Positions 56,183 through 64,000 of a stretch of DNA of 64,000 nucleotides are shown piece by piece. This stretch comes from Roseateles oligotrophus. Lineage in GTDB: Bacteria; Pseudomonadota; Gammaproteobacteria; Burkholderiales; Burkholderiaceae_C. The DNA is taken from assembly GCF_014204525.1 (NCBI RefSeq), contig NZ_JACHLP010000001.1:558001-622000 (forward strand). The letters are read 5' to 3'. The notes under the pieces are model-generated. The model made no database searches. It saw only the letters and a list, made by a program, of their open reading frames with translations, and was not told the origin of the DNA. The translations under genes and the position numbers were made by a program. How positions within the stretch are numbered: the stretch's first letter is position 1; each line of letters begins with the position of its first letter.

Positions 56183-57151
56183 ATGGCCCAAATCCGGGAA
56201 CGCACTGTCTTGTTCGCCGACCTGCGCGGCAGCACTGCGATTTTCGAATCCCTGGGCAATGCCGAGGCCACGGCCCTGGTGACGCAAACCGTCAGCCTGA
56301 TCGGCCAGGCCGTCGGCGAATGCCATGGTCATCTGATCAAGACCCTGGGCGATGGCTTGATGGCCGTGTTCGACAGCCCCAGGGACGGCGTGCGCTCCGC
56401 CGTCCGCATGCACGAGTTGCTCGAACGGGTGGTGGCCCGCGGCAAGCTGCAAGGTGGCTCCCCCAGCTTGCGTGCTCTGCGCATGCAGGTTGCGCTGGCG
56501 CGCGGCGAAGTGGTAGAGATGAATGGCGACTGCTTTGGCGACGCCGTCAACGTCGCCGCCCGCCTGCTGGACCATGCCGGCGACAACGAAACCCTGATCA
56601 CCGCCGAAGTCTTGCTAGGCCTGCCCGGCATGCAGAAGGCGAAATTCCGCAGCCTGGACCGCATCGCGGTACGCGGCCGCAGCGAACCGGTGCACGTCCA
56701 TGTGCTGGACCAGCCCGCCCAAAGCGGCGATATGGCCGCCACCCAGTTCGGCGAGGTCGTCCATGCCGTCGAGCCCGACGGCATACGCCTGCAATGGATG
56801 GAGCTGGACCGGGTCTTTGACATCGACAATATGCCCATCGTGCTGGGCCGCAGCGTGCAAGCCACCTACTGCATCACCGACGGCCGGGTCTCGCGCTCGC
56901 ATGCCCGCATCGACTGGCATGGCGGCAGCTTCTCCGTCACCGACCTCAGCTACAACGGCACTTTTGTGCGCTTCGGGCTTGACGGCGAAATCGTCAGTCT
57001 CAAGCGCGGCAGCTGCACCCTGCACGGCAGCGGCGTGATCGGCCTGGGCAGCCCACCCATCGATGCCAGCTCCCCGGTCGTGCGCTTCGAAGTGCTGCAC
57101 TTTGCCGACACCGAGCCACAGACCATGGGCTCGCTACGCTGCCGGCTTTGA
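56183..57151 (+). CDS. Class III nucleotide cyclase-FHA fusion protein
   Basis: This 322-residue protein has an N-terminal class III cyclase domain (about 5-175), with the metal-binding aspartates in FADLRGST (Asp13) and KTLGDGLMAVF (Asp57), an adenine-type lysine (Lys53), and DAVNVAARL holding the conserved Asn and Arg. All catalytic residues are present, so it is probably an active cAMP-forming enzyme. The C-terminal FHA domain (about 205-305; VLGRSVQATYCITDGRVSRS, DLSYNGTFV) binds phosphothreonine. This ties it to the Ser/Thr kinase signalling seen elsewhere in the window. Its end overlaps the PEP-CTERM gene end by 18 bases on the other strand. Confidence 0.88.
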   Translation: MAQIRERTVLFADLRGSTAIFESLGNAEATALVTQTVSLIGQAVGECHGHLIKTLGDGLMAVFDSPRDGVRSAVRMHELLERVVARGKLQGGSPSLRALRMQVALARGEVVEMNGDCFGDAVNVAARLLDHAGDNETLITAEVLLGLPGMQKAKFRSLDRIAVRGRSEPVHVHVLDQPAQSGDMAATQFGEVVHAVEPDGIRLQWMELDRVFDIDNMPIVLGRSVQATYCITDGRVSRSHARIDWHGGSFSVTDLSYNGTFVRFGLDGEIVSLKRGSCTLHGSGVIGLGSPPIDASSPVVRFEVLHFADTEPQTMGSLRCRL

Positions 57152-59860
57152 ACGACGCAGGCCCAGGCAGGCCAGGCCGGCCAGCAACAAGACCCAGGTC
57201 TGCGGCTCGGGCACGGCCTGGGCCGTGAAGACAGCGCCGCCATCGGCCGTGAAGCTGAAGCCGCTGATCGTGTAATGCTCGGCCTGGGCAGAGAAACTGG
57301 CCGTGGCAAACAGTGTGTGGGACAGCTCACCGTCCACCCCGCCCGCGCTGCGTGAATGAAAGAAATTGTCGATGTCGAAGCCACCACTGGCCTGGAAGGC
57401 ATTCGGGTCGGTGGCGCCCAGGAAACGGAACTCGACCTTGAGGGCGCTCAGGTCCAGCCGTGAGCCCTCGCCAAACACCAGCAGATCGGTCTTGAAGCCA
57501 TGGCTGGCATCGCCCTCCACCTCCATGATCAGGCGACTGCCAGCCTCGGCCGTGAAAGCACCATTGATCAGCATGGTGCCCGGTGAATTGCCGGGGCTGA
57601 AAAGCCCAAAATTGTGGACGGCGCCGTTGATCACGCCATTGCCGCCCAGAAAGCCGTTCGTGCCGATGTAAATATCGGCTGCCGTCAGCGTGCTGTTATT
57701 GATGACCAGAGTGCCGGTGCCGCCATCGACCGTGCCCGTGCTCGTCTTGTTGCGACCGACGCCCACCCAGCCGGCCGCGATGCTGGAGCCCTCGCTGACC
57801 AGCAAGGTGCCGTCCGATCCGCTCAGGCGGCCGACAAAGATGCGGCCATCGCCTACATCCACACTGCTGCCGCCCTTGACCCGCATCAGGGCGCTGCCGT
57901 CGTGGGCGACGCTGAGGGCCGCCAGGCCTGCTGCGGCCTGGATGTGGATCTGCGAGCCCCCCGACAGCGTCAGGCTGCCATCGCCCGTGGGCCCATTGGC
58001 CGTGCCGCCCAGATTCAGGCTGGCGCCCCGGTCCCCCAGATTGCTGAGCGTCAGCACGCTGCCATTGCCGATATTGGCCACCCCCACGCCGCCCGAGCGG
58101 CCGATGGACAAATACGCCCCCGACTGAAAGTTGCCGCTCTGCTGGCCCGAGAAACTCAGGCTGGCGTGATCGACGTTCAACACCCCCAGGCCGCCCGAAC
58201 GGCCCACATTCATGCCAATGGCCGAGACTTGCGCCTGGTCCGCCACGGTGAGTCGGCCGCTGCTCTGCGGCCCATGGCCCACGCCGATATAGGTGTCGGA
58301 GCCGCTCAGCCTGATTTCCGAACCCACCCCCGACACCAGGGCGATGCCCTGCCCGCCATTGCTGGTGTCGCTGCTGCCGCCGATGAACAAGCTGGTGCTG
58401 CGGCTGTCGGCCACGGTGGAAACCGCTTGGCCCTCCAGCAGCAGCTTGCCGCCCGCCAGGATGTTGAGCGTGCCCGCACCCTCGCGGCCCACGCGCATCA
58501 GCGGGTTGAAGGCCTCGCCCGGGCCGCCGCCGGCCAGCACCGAGGCGGCGCTGAGCGACACCACCGAGCCCACGCCGCTGATATCGAGCCGGCCCGAGGA
58601 TGCCGCCTCCCGCCCCAGGGACAGCTGGGGCCCGGCGCTCAAGGCCTCGGTGGCGCGCAACTCGATGCGAGCGCCGTTCTGCACCCGCACCGTCCCCGTG
58701 CCGTTGCGGCCTATGTCCAGGCGTGCGTTGGTGGCCACACCGTTGGCGGCCGCGCTGGCCGTGCCGGTGATGCTCAGCAAGCTATCGGTGCCATCCAGGT
58801 TCAGCTCACCGAAAGCGCCGTCACGGCCCACCGCCACATACCAGACGCCCCGCACCTGGCCGCCATCACTGAGGCTCATATTGGCCGTGCCCAGGCGCTG
58901 GCCGACCTGCAAGACGCCCGCATCGCCGACAAAATCGATGGCGGACTGGGCACCGCTGACCGTCATATCGCTGCGCCCGCCGTTGCTGCTCAGATTGACG
59001 GCGTTATAGCGTCCAGCAGGCCCGGCAATCTCCAGCCGACCGCCCCGGCTGATGGCCACCGTGGCCCAGGCATTCCGATGGGAGGCGGTGGCGAAATTGG
59101 CGCCCGTATTTTCCAGGCTGCCGCCCGTGACACGCCAGATCGAACCCGGCCCATCAATCAGCACCGAGGCAAAGCTGCGCTCGCTGCCCAAGGGGCTGCT
59201 GCCGCCCGGGGCTACGCCAAGCGAGGCGCTGTCGGTGCTCAGCAAGCCGCCGTCCAGTACCTGGACCCGGCCCTGGGTCGTGCCGCCCGGCGTGCCAAAG
59301 GTGAAGGTCTCGATGGGTGGCCGGAAGACGGCCAGGCCGCCCACGACAAAAGCACGCAGAAAGCTGGCGTTAGAACCGGCGCCTGTGATGGTCAGGCTGG
59401 CGTCGGAACCCGCCGCATTGCCGACGAAGTTGTTGCACCAGTGATTGCCCAGCAAGCAGGCCGCCGCATTGGCGCGGCCGTTCAGCGTGGCGCCACCCGA
59501 GACGGTCAATTGCCCGCTGCCCCAGGCGCCCAGATCCAGGCGATTGCTATTGCCATCGGCGGTCAGCGTGACCCGGGTGCCCGCACCATCAAACACGCCC
59601 GTACCCGAACCCAGGTTGTCACCAAAGCGGATCGACGCTGCCAAAAACTGCGAGCCCGCCGTGACCGAAAAACTGCCTGGTGCACCGCCGCCCACGGTAA
59701 GCGTGTTGGCACCGATATCGGTATCTCCGGGGCCGATCGCCAACACGCCGGGGTAGGTGTAGTTAGAACCGCTGCTGGTGATCAGCGCCTGGGCCGACGT
59801 GGCCGCCAACGCCAGCAGGTGCACCGCCGCAGCAGTGATGGAGAGTGCAGCTTGTCGCAT
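57134..59860 (-). CDS. PEP-CTERM autotransporter-like repeat protein
   Basis: This 908-residue exported protein begins with a signal peptide (ITAAAVHLLALAATSAQALI). The mature region is low-complexity, Gly/Ser/Asn/Val-rich, and built of imperfect beta-helix-like repeats resembling GxGxxxVxxxSxLxx-GG (for example SLTLSGGSQIHIQAA and VGRNGTGTVRVQNGARI). A C-terminal region with EGDASHGFKTDLLVFGEGSR precedes the PEP-CTERM anchor VPEPQTWVLLLAGLACLGLR. Such proteins are cut and sorted by exosortase and linked to extracellular polysaccharide or biofilm. No exosortase gene is in the window. Confidence 0.85.
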   Translation of the reverse strand: MRQAALSITAAAVHLLALAATSAQALITSSGSNYTYPGVLAIGPGDTDIGANTLTVGGGAPGSFSVTAGSQFLAASIRFGDNLGSGTGVFDGAGTRVTLTADGNSNRLDLGAWGSGQLTVSGGATLNGRANAAACLLGNHWCNNFVGNAAGSDASLTITGAGSNASFLRAFVVGGLAVFRPPIETFTFGTPGGTTQGRVQVLDGGLLSTDSASLGVAPGGSSPLGSERSFASVLIDGPGSIWRVTGGSLENTGANFATASHRNAWATVAISRGGRLEIAGPAGRYNAVNLSSNGGRSDMTVSGAQSAIDFVGDAGVLQVGQRLGTANMSLSDGGQVRGVWYVAVGRDGAFGELNLDGTDSLLSITGTASAAANGVATNARLDIGRNGTGTVRVQNGARIELRATEALSAGPQLSLGREAASSGRLDISGVGSVVSLSAASVLAGGGPGEAFNPLMRVGREGAGTLNILAGGKLLLEGQAVSTVADSRSTSLFIGGSSDTSNGGQGIALVSGVGSEIRLSGSDTYIGVGHGPQSSGRLTVADQAQVSAIGMNVGRSGGLGVLNVDHASLSFSGQQSGNFQSGAYLSIGRSGGVGVANIGNGSVLTLSNLGDRGASLNLGGTANGPTGDGSLTLSGGSQIHIQAAAGLAALSVAHDGSALMRVKGGSSVDVGDGRIFVGRLSGSDGTLLVSEGSSIAAGWVGVGRNKTSTGTVDGGTGTLVINNSTLTAADIYIGTNGFLGGNGVINGAVHNFGLFSPGNSPGTMLINGAFTAEAGSRLIMEVEGDASHGFKTDLLVFGEGSRLDLSALKVEFRFLGATDPNAFQASGGFDIDNFFHSRSAGGVDGELSHTLFATASFSAQAEHYTISGFSFTADGGAVFTAQAVPEPQTWVLLLAGLACLGLRRSKPAA

Positions 59861-59953
59861 CTAGGCCTCCGGGGTTGATGGCGGCAGCTTATGCCGGGGC
59901 GCGCAGAAGACATCCTCAAGATTGGCGATCACAAGAGCTTGCGACAATGGCGC

Positions 59954-61048
59954 ATGAGCAAACCCCAAGCCGAAGCCCCTTACACCCATGGCAGCGCCAG
60001 CAAGACGGCGCTGCTGTTCTGCAATCTGGGCACGCCCGATGCCCCCACCGCGCCGGCCCTGCGCCGCTACCTGGCCCAGTTCCTGAGCGATCCGCGGGTG
60101 GTGGAGATACCCCGCATCGTCTGGGGGGCGATTCTGCACGGCATCATCCTGCGGGTACGACCGGCCAAATCGGCGGCCAAATACGCCGGTATCTGGACCC
60201 GCGAGGGCTCGCCGCTCAAGGTCTGGACCGAGAAGCAGGCCAAGCTCCTGCAAGGCCAGCTGGGTGAACGTGGCCACAAGATCAGCGTGCGCTACGCCAT
60301 GCGCTACGGCCAACCCGCCATCGCCAGCACCTTGAGTGCGCTGCGCGCCGAGGGCGTGACTCGGGTGTTGGTCTTGCCGGCCTACCCTCAATACTCGGGC
60401 GCCACCACCGCCAGCGTGGTGGATGATGTGGCGCGCTGGGCGCTCAAGACCCGCCACCTGCCCGAGCTGCGCTTCGTTACGCACTATCACGATGAGCCGC
60501 TCTACATCGCCGCCCTGGCCGACAGTGTGCGGCGGCACTGGGCGGCCCACGGCCGGCCCGAAAAGCTAGTGATGAGTTTCCACGGCATGCCGGCGCGCAG
60601 CCTGGCGCTGGGCGACCCCTACCACTGCGAATGTCTGAAGACCGGCCGCCTGCTGGCCGAGAGCCTGGGCTTGAGCAAGACCGAGTACGAAATCACCTTC
60701 CAGAGCCGCTTCGGCAAGGCCAAGTGGCTGGAGCCTTATACCGAACCCACGCTGAAGAAGCTGGCCGCAGACGGCCTGCGCCACGTCGCGGTGATCTGCC
60801 CCGGCTTCAGCGCCGACTGCCTGGAGACGCTGGAGGAAATCAATCTGGAGGCCCGTGAGGCCTTTCTCCACGCCGGAGGCCAGCGCTTCGACTACATCCC
60901 CTGCCTCAACGACGACCCGGCCGGTATGCGCGCCCTGAGCGCCCTGGCCGAGCGCCATCTGCAGGGCTGGCCCACGCAAGAAACGACGGATGCCGGCGCT
61001 CTGCAGCGCCAGCGCGAGCGGGCCCTGGCGCAGGGCGCCAAGGTCTGA
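59954..61048 (+). CDS. hemH: Ferrochelatase HemH
   Basis: This 364-residue enzyme has LLFCNLGTPDAPTAPALRRY at the N-terminus, the conserved catalytic histidine in VMSFHGMP, YHCEC, and the ISRFG-like FQSRFGKAKWLEPYTEPTL and CPGFSADCLETLEEI glutamate motif. It inserts ferrous iron into protoporphyrin IX, the last step of heme synthesis. ATG 59954 begins the gene; in-frame codons upstream lack a good start. Its stop is 4 bases from the TctA-like gene stop on the other strand. The cytochrome b subunit in this window is one client of its product. Confidence 0.95.
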   Translation: MSKPQAEAPYTHGSASKTALLFCNLGTPDAPTAPALRRYLAQFLSDPRVVEIPRIVWGAILHGIILRVRPAKSAAKYAGIWTREGSPLKVWTEKQAKLLQGQLGERGHKISVRYAMRYGQPAIASTLSALRAEGVTRVLVLPAYPQYSGATTASVVDDVARWALKTRHLPELRFVTHYHDEPLYIAALADSVRRHWAAHGRPEKLVMSFHGMPARSLALGDPYHCECLKTGRLLAESLGLSKTEYEITFQSRFGKAKWLEPYTEPTLKKLAADGLRHVAVICPGFSADCLETLEEINLEAREAFLHAGGQRFDYIPCLNDDPAGMRALSALAERHLQGWPTQETTDAGALQRQRERALAQGAKV

Positions 61049-61051
61049 GCT

Positions 61052-62548
61052 TCAGCCGCCGCGCGCCTTTTTGCGCCAGGCCGCCAGGCGCGGCAACAGC
61101 AGCAGGGCCGCCAGCACCACAAGCAGCGCCACCGACAGCGGCCGGTCCAGGAACACGCCCCAATGGCCTTCGCCGATGGACAAGGCGTTGCGCAATTGCG
61201 CTTCGGCCAAGGGGCCCAGAATCATGCCCACCACGACCGGCGCGGTCGGGAAGCGGTAACGCCGCATCACCACGCCCAGCACGCCGATGGCGTAGAGCAG
61301 GAAGAGGTCGAAGGCGCTCTGCCGCATGCCGTAAACACCCACGGTGGCAAAGATCAGGATGCCGGCGTAGAGCGGCGCCTTGGGCAGCTTGAGCAATTTG
61401 ACCCACAGCCCCACCAGGGGCAGGTTGAGGATCAAGAGCATCACATTGCCGATATAGAGCGAGGCGATCAAGGCCCAGACCAGGGCGCCGTTCGTATCAA
61501 ACAGCTGCGGGCCGGGCTGAATGCCGTAGTTCTGGAAGGCGCCCAGCAGGATGGCCGCCGTGTTGCTGGTCGGGATGCCCAGGGTCAGCAACGGGATCAG
61601 GGTGGCGGTGATGGCGGCGTTATTGGCCGCCTCGGGCCCGGCCACGCCTTCGATGGCACCGGTGGTGCCGAAGGCCTGCTTGTCCTTGGCCAGCTTCTTC
61701 TCGGTGGCATAGCTCAGAAAGGTCGGGATCTCGCTGCCGCCGGCCGGAATGCAGCCGAAGGGGAAGCCGATGAAGGTGCCGCGCAGCCAGGAAGGCCAGG
61801 AGCGCCGCCACTCGCTCTTGCTCATATGCACCGAGCTCATGCGATTGTGCGTCTCCACCTCCTTGCCCTGGTAGAGCACGGCGTACAGCGCCTCGGCCAC
61901 GGCGAACAGGCCCACGGCGATCAGCACCACCTCCACGCCGTCCATCAGCTCCGGCACATCGCCGGTGTAGCGGGCCTGGCCGGAAATCTGGTCGATGCCC
62001 ACCAGGCCCAGGGCCAGGCCCAGGCCTAACGCCGTCAGCCCGCGCACCATGCTCTGGCCCAGCACCGCGCTGACGGTGATGAAGGCCAGCAGCATCAGCA
62101 AGAAGTACTCGGGCGGACCCAGCTTGACTGCATGCTCGGCCACCAGGGGCGCGAACAGCGTCACCAGCACGGTGGCGATGGTGCCGGCCACAAAGGAGCC
62201 GATGGCCGCCGTCGCCAAGGCCGCACCCGCACGGCCGCTCTTGGCCATCTTGTTGCCCTCCAGCGCCGTCACCATGGAGCCGGCCTCGCCGGGGGTGTTG
62301 AGCAGGATGGAGGTGGTGGAGCCGCCGTACATGGCGCCGTAATAGATGCCGGCGAAGAAAATCATCGAGGCGGTCGGGTCCACCTTCAAGGTAATGGGCA
62401 AGAGCATGGCCACGGCCGTGGCCGGGCCTATGCCGGGCAGCACACCCACCGCCGTGCCTATGGTGCAGCCCACCAGGGCCCACAGCAGATTGACGGGCGT
62501 GCCCGCCGTGGCGAAACCCTGCAACAACTGGTTCCAAACGTCCAACAT
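61052..62548 (-). CDS. tctA: Tripartite tricarboxylate transporter permease TctA
   Basis: This 498-residue protein has about twelve helices and the TctA signature [10 protein letters not shown]-like [18 protein letters not shown]. Further motifs are [46 protein letters not shown] and [19 protein letters not shown]. It is the large membrane subunit of the TTT system that imports citrate and other carboxylates using an ion gradient. ATG 62548 overlaps the tctB stop by one base (TGATG); the alternative ATG at 62557 lies inside tctB. It converges on hemH. Confidence 0.92.
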   Translation of the reverse strand: MLDVWNQLLQGFATAGTPVNLLWALVGCTIGTAVGVLPGIGPATAVAMLLPITLKVDPTASMIFFAGIYYGAMYGGSTTSILLNTPGEAGSMVTALEGNKMAKSGRAGAALATAAIGSFVAGTIATVLVTLFAPLVAEHAVKLGPPEYFLLMLLAFITVSAVLGQSMVRGLTALGLGLALGLVGIDQISGQARYTGDVPELMDGVEVVLIAVGLFAVAEALYAVLYQGKEVETHNRMSSVHMSKSEWRRSWPSWLRGTFIGFPFGCIPAGGSEIPTFLSYATEKKLAKDKQAFGTTGAIEGVAGPEAANNAAITATLIPLLTLGIPTSNTAAILLGAFQNYGIQPGPQLFDTNGALVWALIASLYIGNVMLLILNLPLVGLWVKLLKLPKAPLYAGILIFATVGVYGMRQSAFDLFLLYAIGVLGVVMRRYRFPTAPVVVGMILGPLAEAQLRNALSIGEGHWGVFLDRPLSVALLVVLAALLLLPRLAAWRKKARGG

Positions 62549-63084
62549 CAAATCCATCCCGTATTGCTGAGGCCAGGCAGATTGATGGCCAGCAATTGAG
62601 TAAAGCCCCAGAACACCGGTGCCGAAATCGCCATGCCCACCAAGGCGTCCTGCAACCAGATGCGCGGGCGCAGGTCCTGCCGGCCCTCGGCCGAGCGGAA
62701 GCCGCGTATGGCCAGCACATAGCACAGGGCGCAGCTGAGGATGAAACCCAGGCTGGTGATCAGCCAGGCATTGAGCAGCAAGCCGGCCGAGACCCAGGCA
62801 AAGCCCAGCCAGTGGCCGCGGGGCGCACCATCGTCGTCGCCCATTTCACGGAAGCCCCCTTGCAAGGCCTCCTTCAGCAGCCAGAGCGAGCACAGGCCCA
62901 GCAGGCCCGCCACCACCCAGGGCAGGAAGTTAGGGGCCACACCGCCGTAGCCGGCGAAGTCGGAGATGGTCCGCGCGCCCGCCCCCAGGCCCAGGGCCAG
63001 GGCCAGCACCGCGAGGCTCACGCCCACCTGCCAGCGCGGCTCGCGCTGCGAGCCGGGCTCGGCCATTTGCTGCTCTTCTGCCAC
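62548..63084 (-). CDS. tctB: Tripartite tricarboxylate transporter small subunit TctB
   Basis: This 178-residue protein has four predicted membrane helices (about 20-38, 50-72, 92-125 and 145-166) and a short hydrophilic N-terminus. It fits the small TctB subunit by length, topology and place between a TctC-like and a TctA-like gene. Its sequence is poorly conserved within the family, so gene order carries weight. Its start is 1 base after the tctC stop. Confidence 0.85.
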   Translation of the reverse strand: MAEEQQMAEPGSQREPRWQVGVSLAVLALALGLGAGARTISDFAGYGGVAPNFLPWVVAGLLGLCSLWLLKEALQGGFREMGDDDGAPRGHWLGFAWVSAGLLLNAWLITSLGFILSCALCYVLAIRGFRSAEGRQDLRPRIWLQDALVGMAISAPVFWGFTQLLAINLPGLSNTGWI

Positions 63085-63085
63085 C

Positions 63086-64000
63086 TCAGATCATCCCGCT
63101 CTTGACCATCACGGCGCGCAGGCTGGCGAACTCGTCGTCCACGAACTTCTCGAAGGCCGGACCGGTCAACACGGCGCTGGTCCAGTTGTTCTTGGTCAGG
63201 GCCTCGGTCCAGGTACGGCTCTTGGTGGCGGCCACGACCAGATCGGTCAAGGCCTTGCGCTGGGCCGGCGTGATGCCGGGCGCGCCGTAAACGCCGCGCC
63301 AGTTGCCGATCACCACATCAATGCCCAACTGCTTGAGCGTGGGCACATTGACGCCGGGCAAACGGGTCTCGGCCGTGATGGCCAGGGGCCGCATCTTGCC
63401 GCTTTCGATATAGGGTGCGAACTCGCTATAGCCGCTGCCGCCGATGGTGACATTGCCGCCCAGGATGGCGGCCGTGGCCTCACCGCCGCCGCGGAAGGCG
63501 ACGTAATTGATCTTGCTGGGGTCCACGCCGACGGCGCGGGCCAGCATGGCCGCGGCAATATGCTCGGTGGAGCCGCGCGAACCGCCGCCCCATTTGACGC
63601 TGCCGGGGTCTTTCTTGAGCTGGGCCACCACCTCGTCCATGGTCTTGAAGGGCGAGTTGGCGGGCAGCACGAAGACGTTGTACTCGCTGGTCAGACGCGC
63701 GATGGGCGTGGCCTTGTCCAGCGACACCGGCGGGCGGCCGGTGATCAAACCGCCCAGCATCACCGCCCCCATCACCATCAAGGCGTTCGGGTCGCCCTTG
63801 CTGGCGTTGACGAACTGGGCCAGGCCGATGGCGCCGGCCGCACCGCCCTTGTTGTCGTAACTGACCGTGGCCGCCAGACCGGCATCCTGCAGGGCCTTGC
63901 CCAGGGCGCGGCCGGTGGTGTCCCAGCCGCCGCCCGGGTTGGCGGGCAACATCATCTTGAGATTGAGGCCGGAGGCACGGGCCGCCAGCGGCAGGCCGCC
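63086..64000 (-). CDS. tctC: Tripartite tricarboxylate transporter substrate-binding protein TctC, N-terminus beyond window
   Basis: 305 codons are visible; the signal peptide and start lie beyond the right edge. Motifs of the Bug/TctC family are seen: PANPGGGWDTTGRALGKAL near the start of the mature protein, VSYDNKGGAAGAIGLAQFV, LTSEYNVFVLPANSP and the final VDDEFASLRAVMVKSG. It captures a carboxylate in the periplasm and delivers it to TctAB. It is the first gene seen of the tctCBA operon (spacing 1 base, then TGATG overlap). Confidence 0.92.
   Translation of the reverse strand, partial: GGLPLAARASGLNLKMMLPANPGGGWDTTGRALGKALQDAGLAATVSYDNKGGAAGAIGLAQFVNASKGDPNALMVMGAVMLGGLITGRPPVSLDKATPIARLTSEYNVFVLPANSPFKTMDEVVAQLKKDPGSVKWGGGSRGSTEHIAAAMLARAVGVDPSKINYVAFRGGGEATAAILGGNVTIGGSGYSEFAPYIESGKMRPLAITAETRLPGVNVPTLKQLGIDVVIGNWRGVYGAPGITPAQRKALTDLVVAATKSRTWTEALTKNNWTSAVLTGPAFEKFVDDEFASLRAVMVKSGMI

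Noticed and set aside
57614-59878. A 754-codon plus-strand open frame across the PEP-CTERM gene
   Set aside because: Antisense shadow; the minus-strand reading has a signal peptide and PEP-CTERM anchor.

Overview
The window is high-GC, densely coded bacterial chromosome. Gene content points to a betaproteobacterium of the order Burkholderiales, probably near Roseateles, Paucibacter, Leptothrix or Ideonella. The signs are PEP-CTERM exported proteins, a RpoD with a long lysine/alanine/glutamate-rich N-terminus next to dnaG, an argA of the fused kinase/GNAT type, a tctCBA uptake operon and a DUF485-ActP pair. The genus call is inference from gene content only.

Layout. Positions 1-4.2 kb hold small genes: a PEP-CTERM-like exported protein cut by the window edge, YdeI/OmdA, GNAT, DUF502, a monooxygenase-like protein, a secreted unknown and DUF1697. 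Positions 4.2-13.1 kb hold one minus-strand operon for a tripartite ABC efflux system (fusion protein, ATPase, TolC-like channel, two permeases). It ends in its own sigma-54 response regulator and histidine kinase. A near-perfect sigma-54 promoter (TGGCAC-N5-TTGCA) and two pairs of GGACAGTG half-sites precede the first gene. Positions 13.1-15.6 kb hold a YceI-like lipoprotein, an Mpo1-like protein and a ketopantoate-reductase-like protein.

Positions 15.6-28.6 kb are the centrepiece. This co-directional block carries apbC, fdhD, a selenocysteine-containing formate dehydrogenase (alpha with in-frame TGA, beta, gamma), fdhE, selA, selB and the selenocysteine tRNA. It then runs on into a GcvH-like lipoyl carrier, a DsrE-family protein and a nitroreductase. 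It holds nearly everything needed to make and mature a selenoprotein formate dehydrogenase; selD is not in the window.

Positions 28.7-35.1 kb hold an ArnT-type glycosyltransferase and a kinase-HDOD-GAF protein preceded by a pseudokinase-HDOD paralogue. Positions 35.3-40.2 kb hold acetate uptake (DUF485, actP) facing a DUF294/CBS/cNMP protein and a DEDDh exonuclease. Then come hrpA, argA, a YggX-family protein, an iron-binding periplasmic protein behind a perfect 9-1-9 Fur-like palindrome, an H-NS-like protein, a MASE1-PAS-GGDEF-EAL protein, dnaG, rpoD, a cyclase-FHA protein, a large PEP-CTERM repeat protein, hemH and the tctCBA operon, which is cut at the right edge.

Non-coding DNA is unusually informative. 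Three intergenic elements (17.04, 30.54 and 45.59 kb) share a GTAC..GTAC-centred core. Their outer inverted arms differ and begin exactly at the 3' end of the upstream gene. The 3' end of rpoD is caught in a 101-bp tandem duplication, and the rpoD leader carries mutually exclusive hairpins behind a good sigma-70 promoter.
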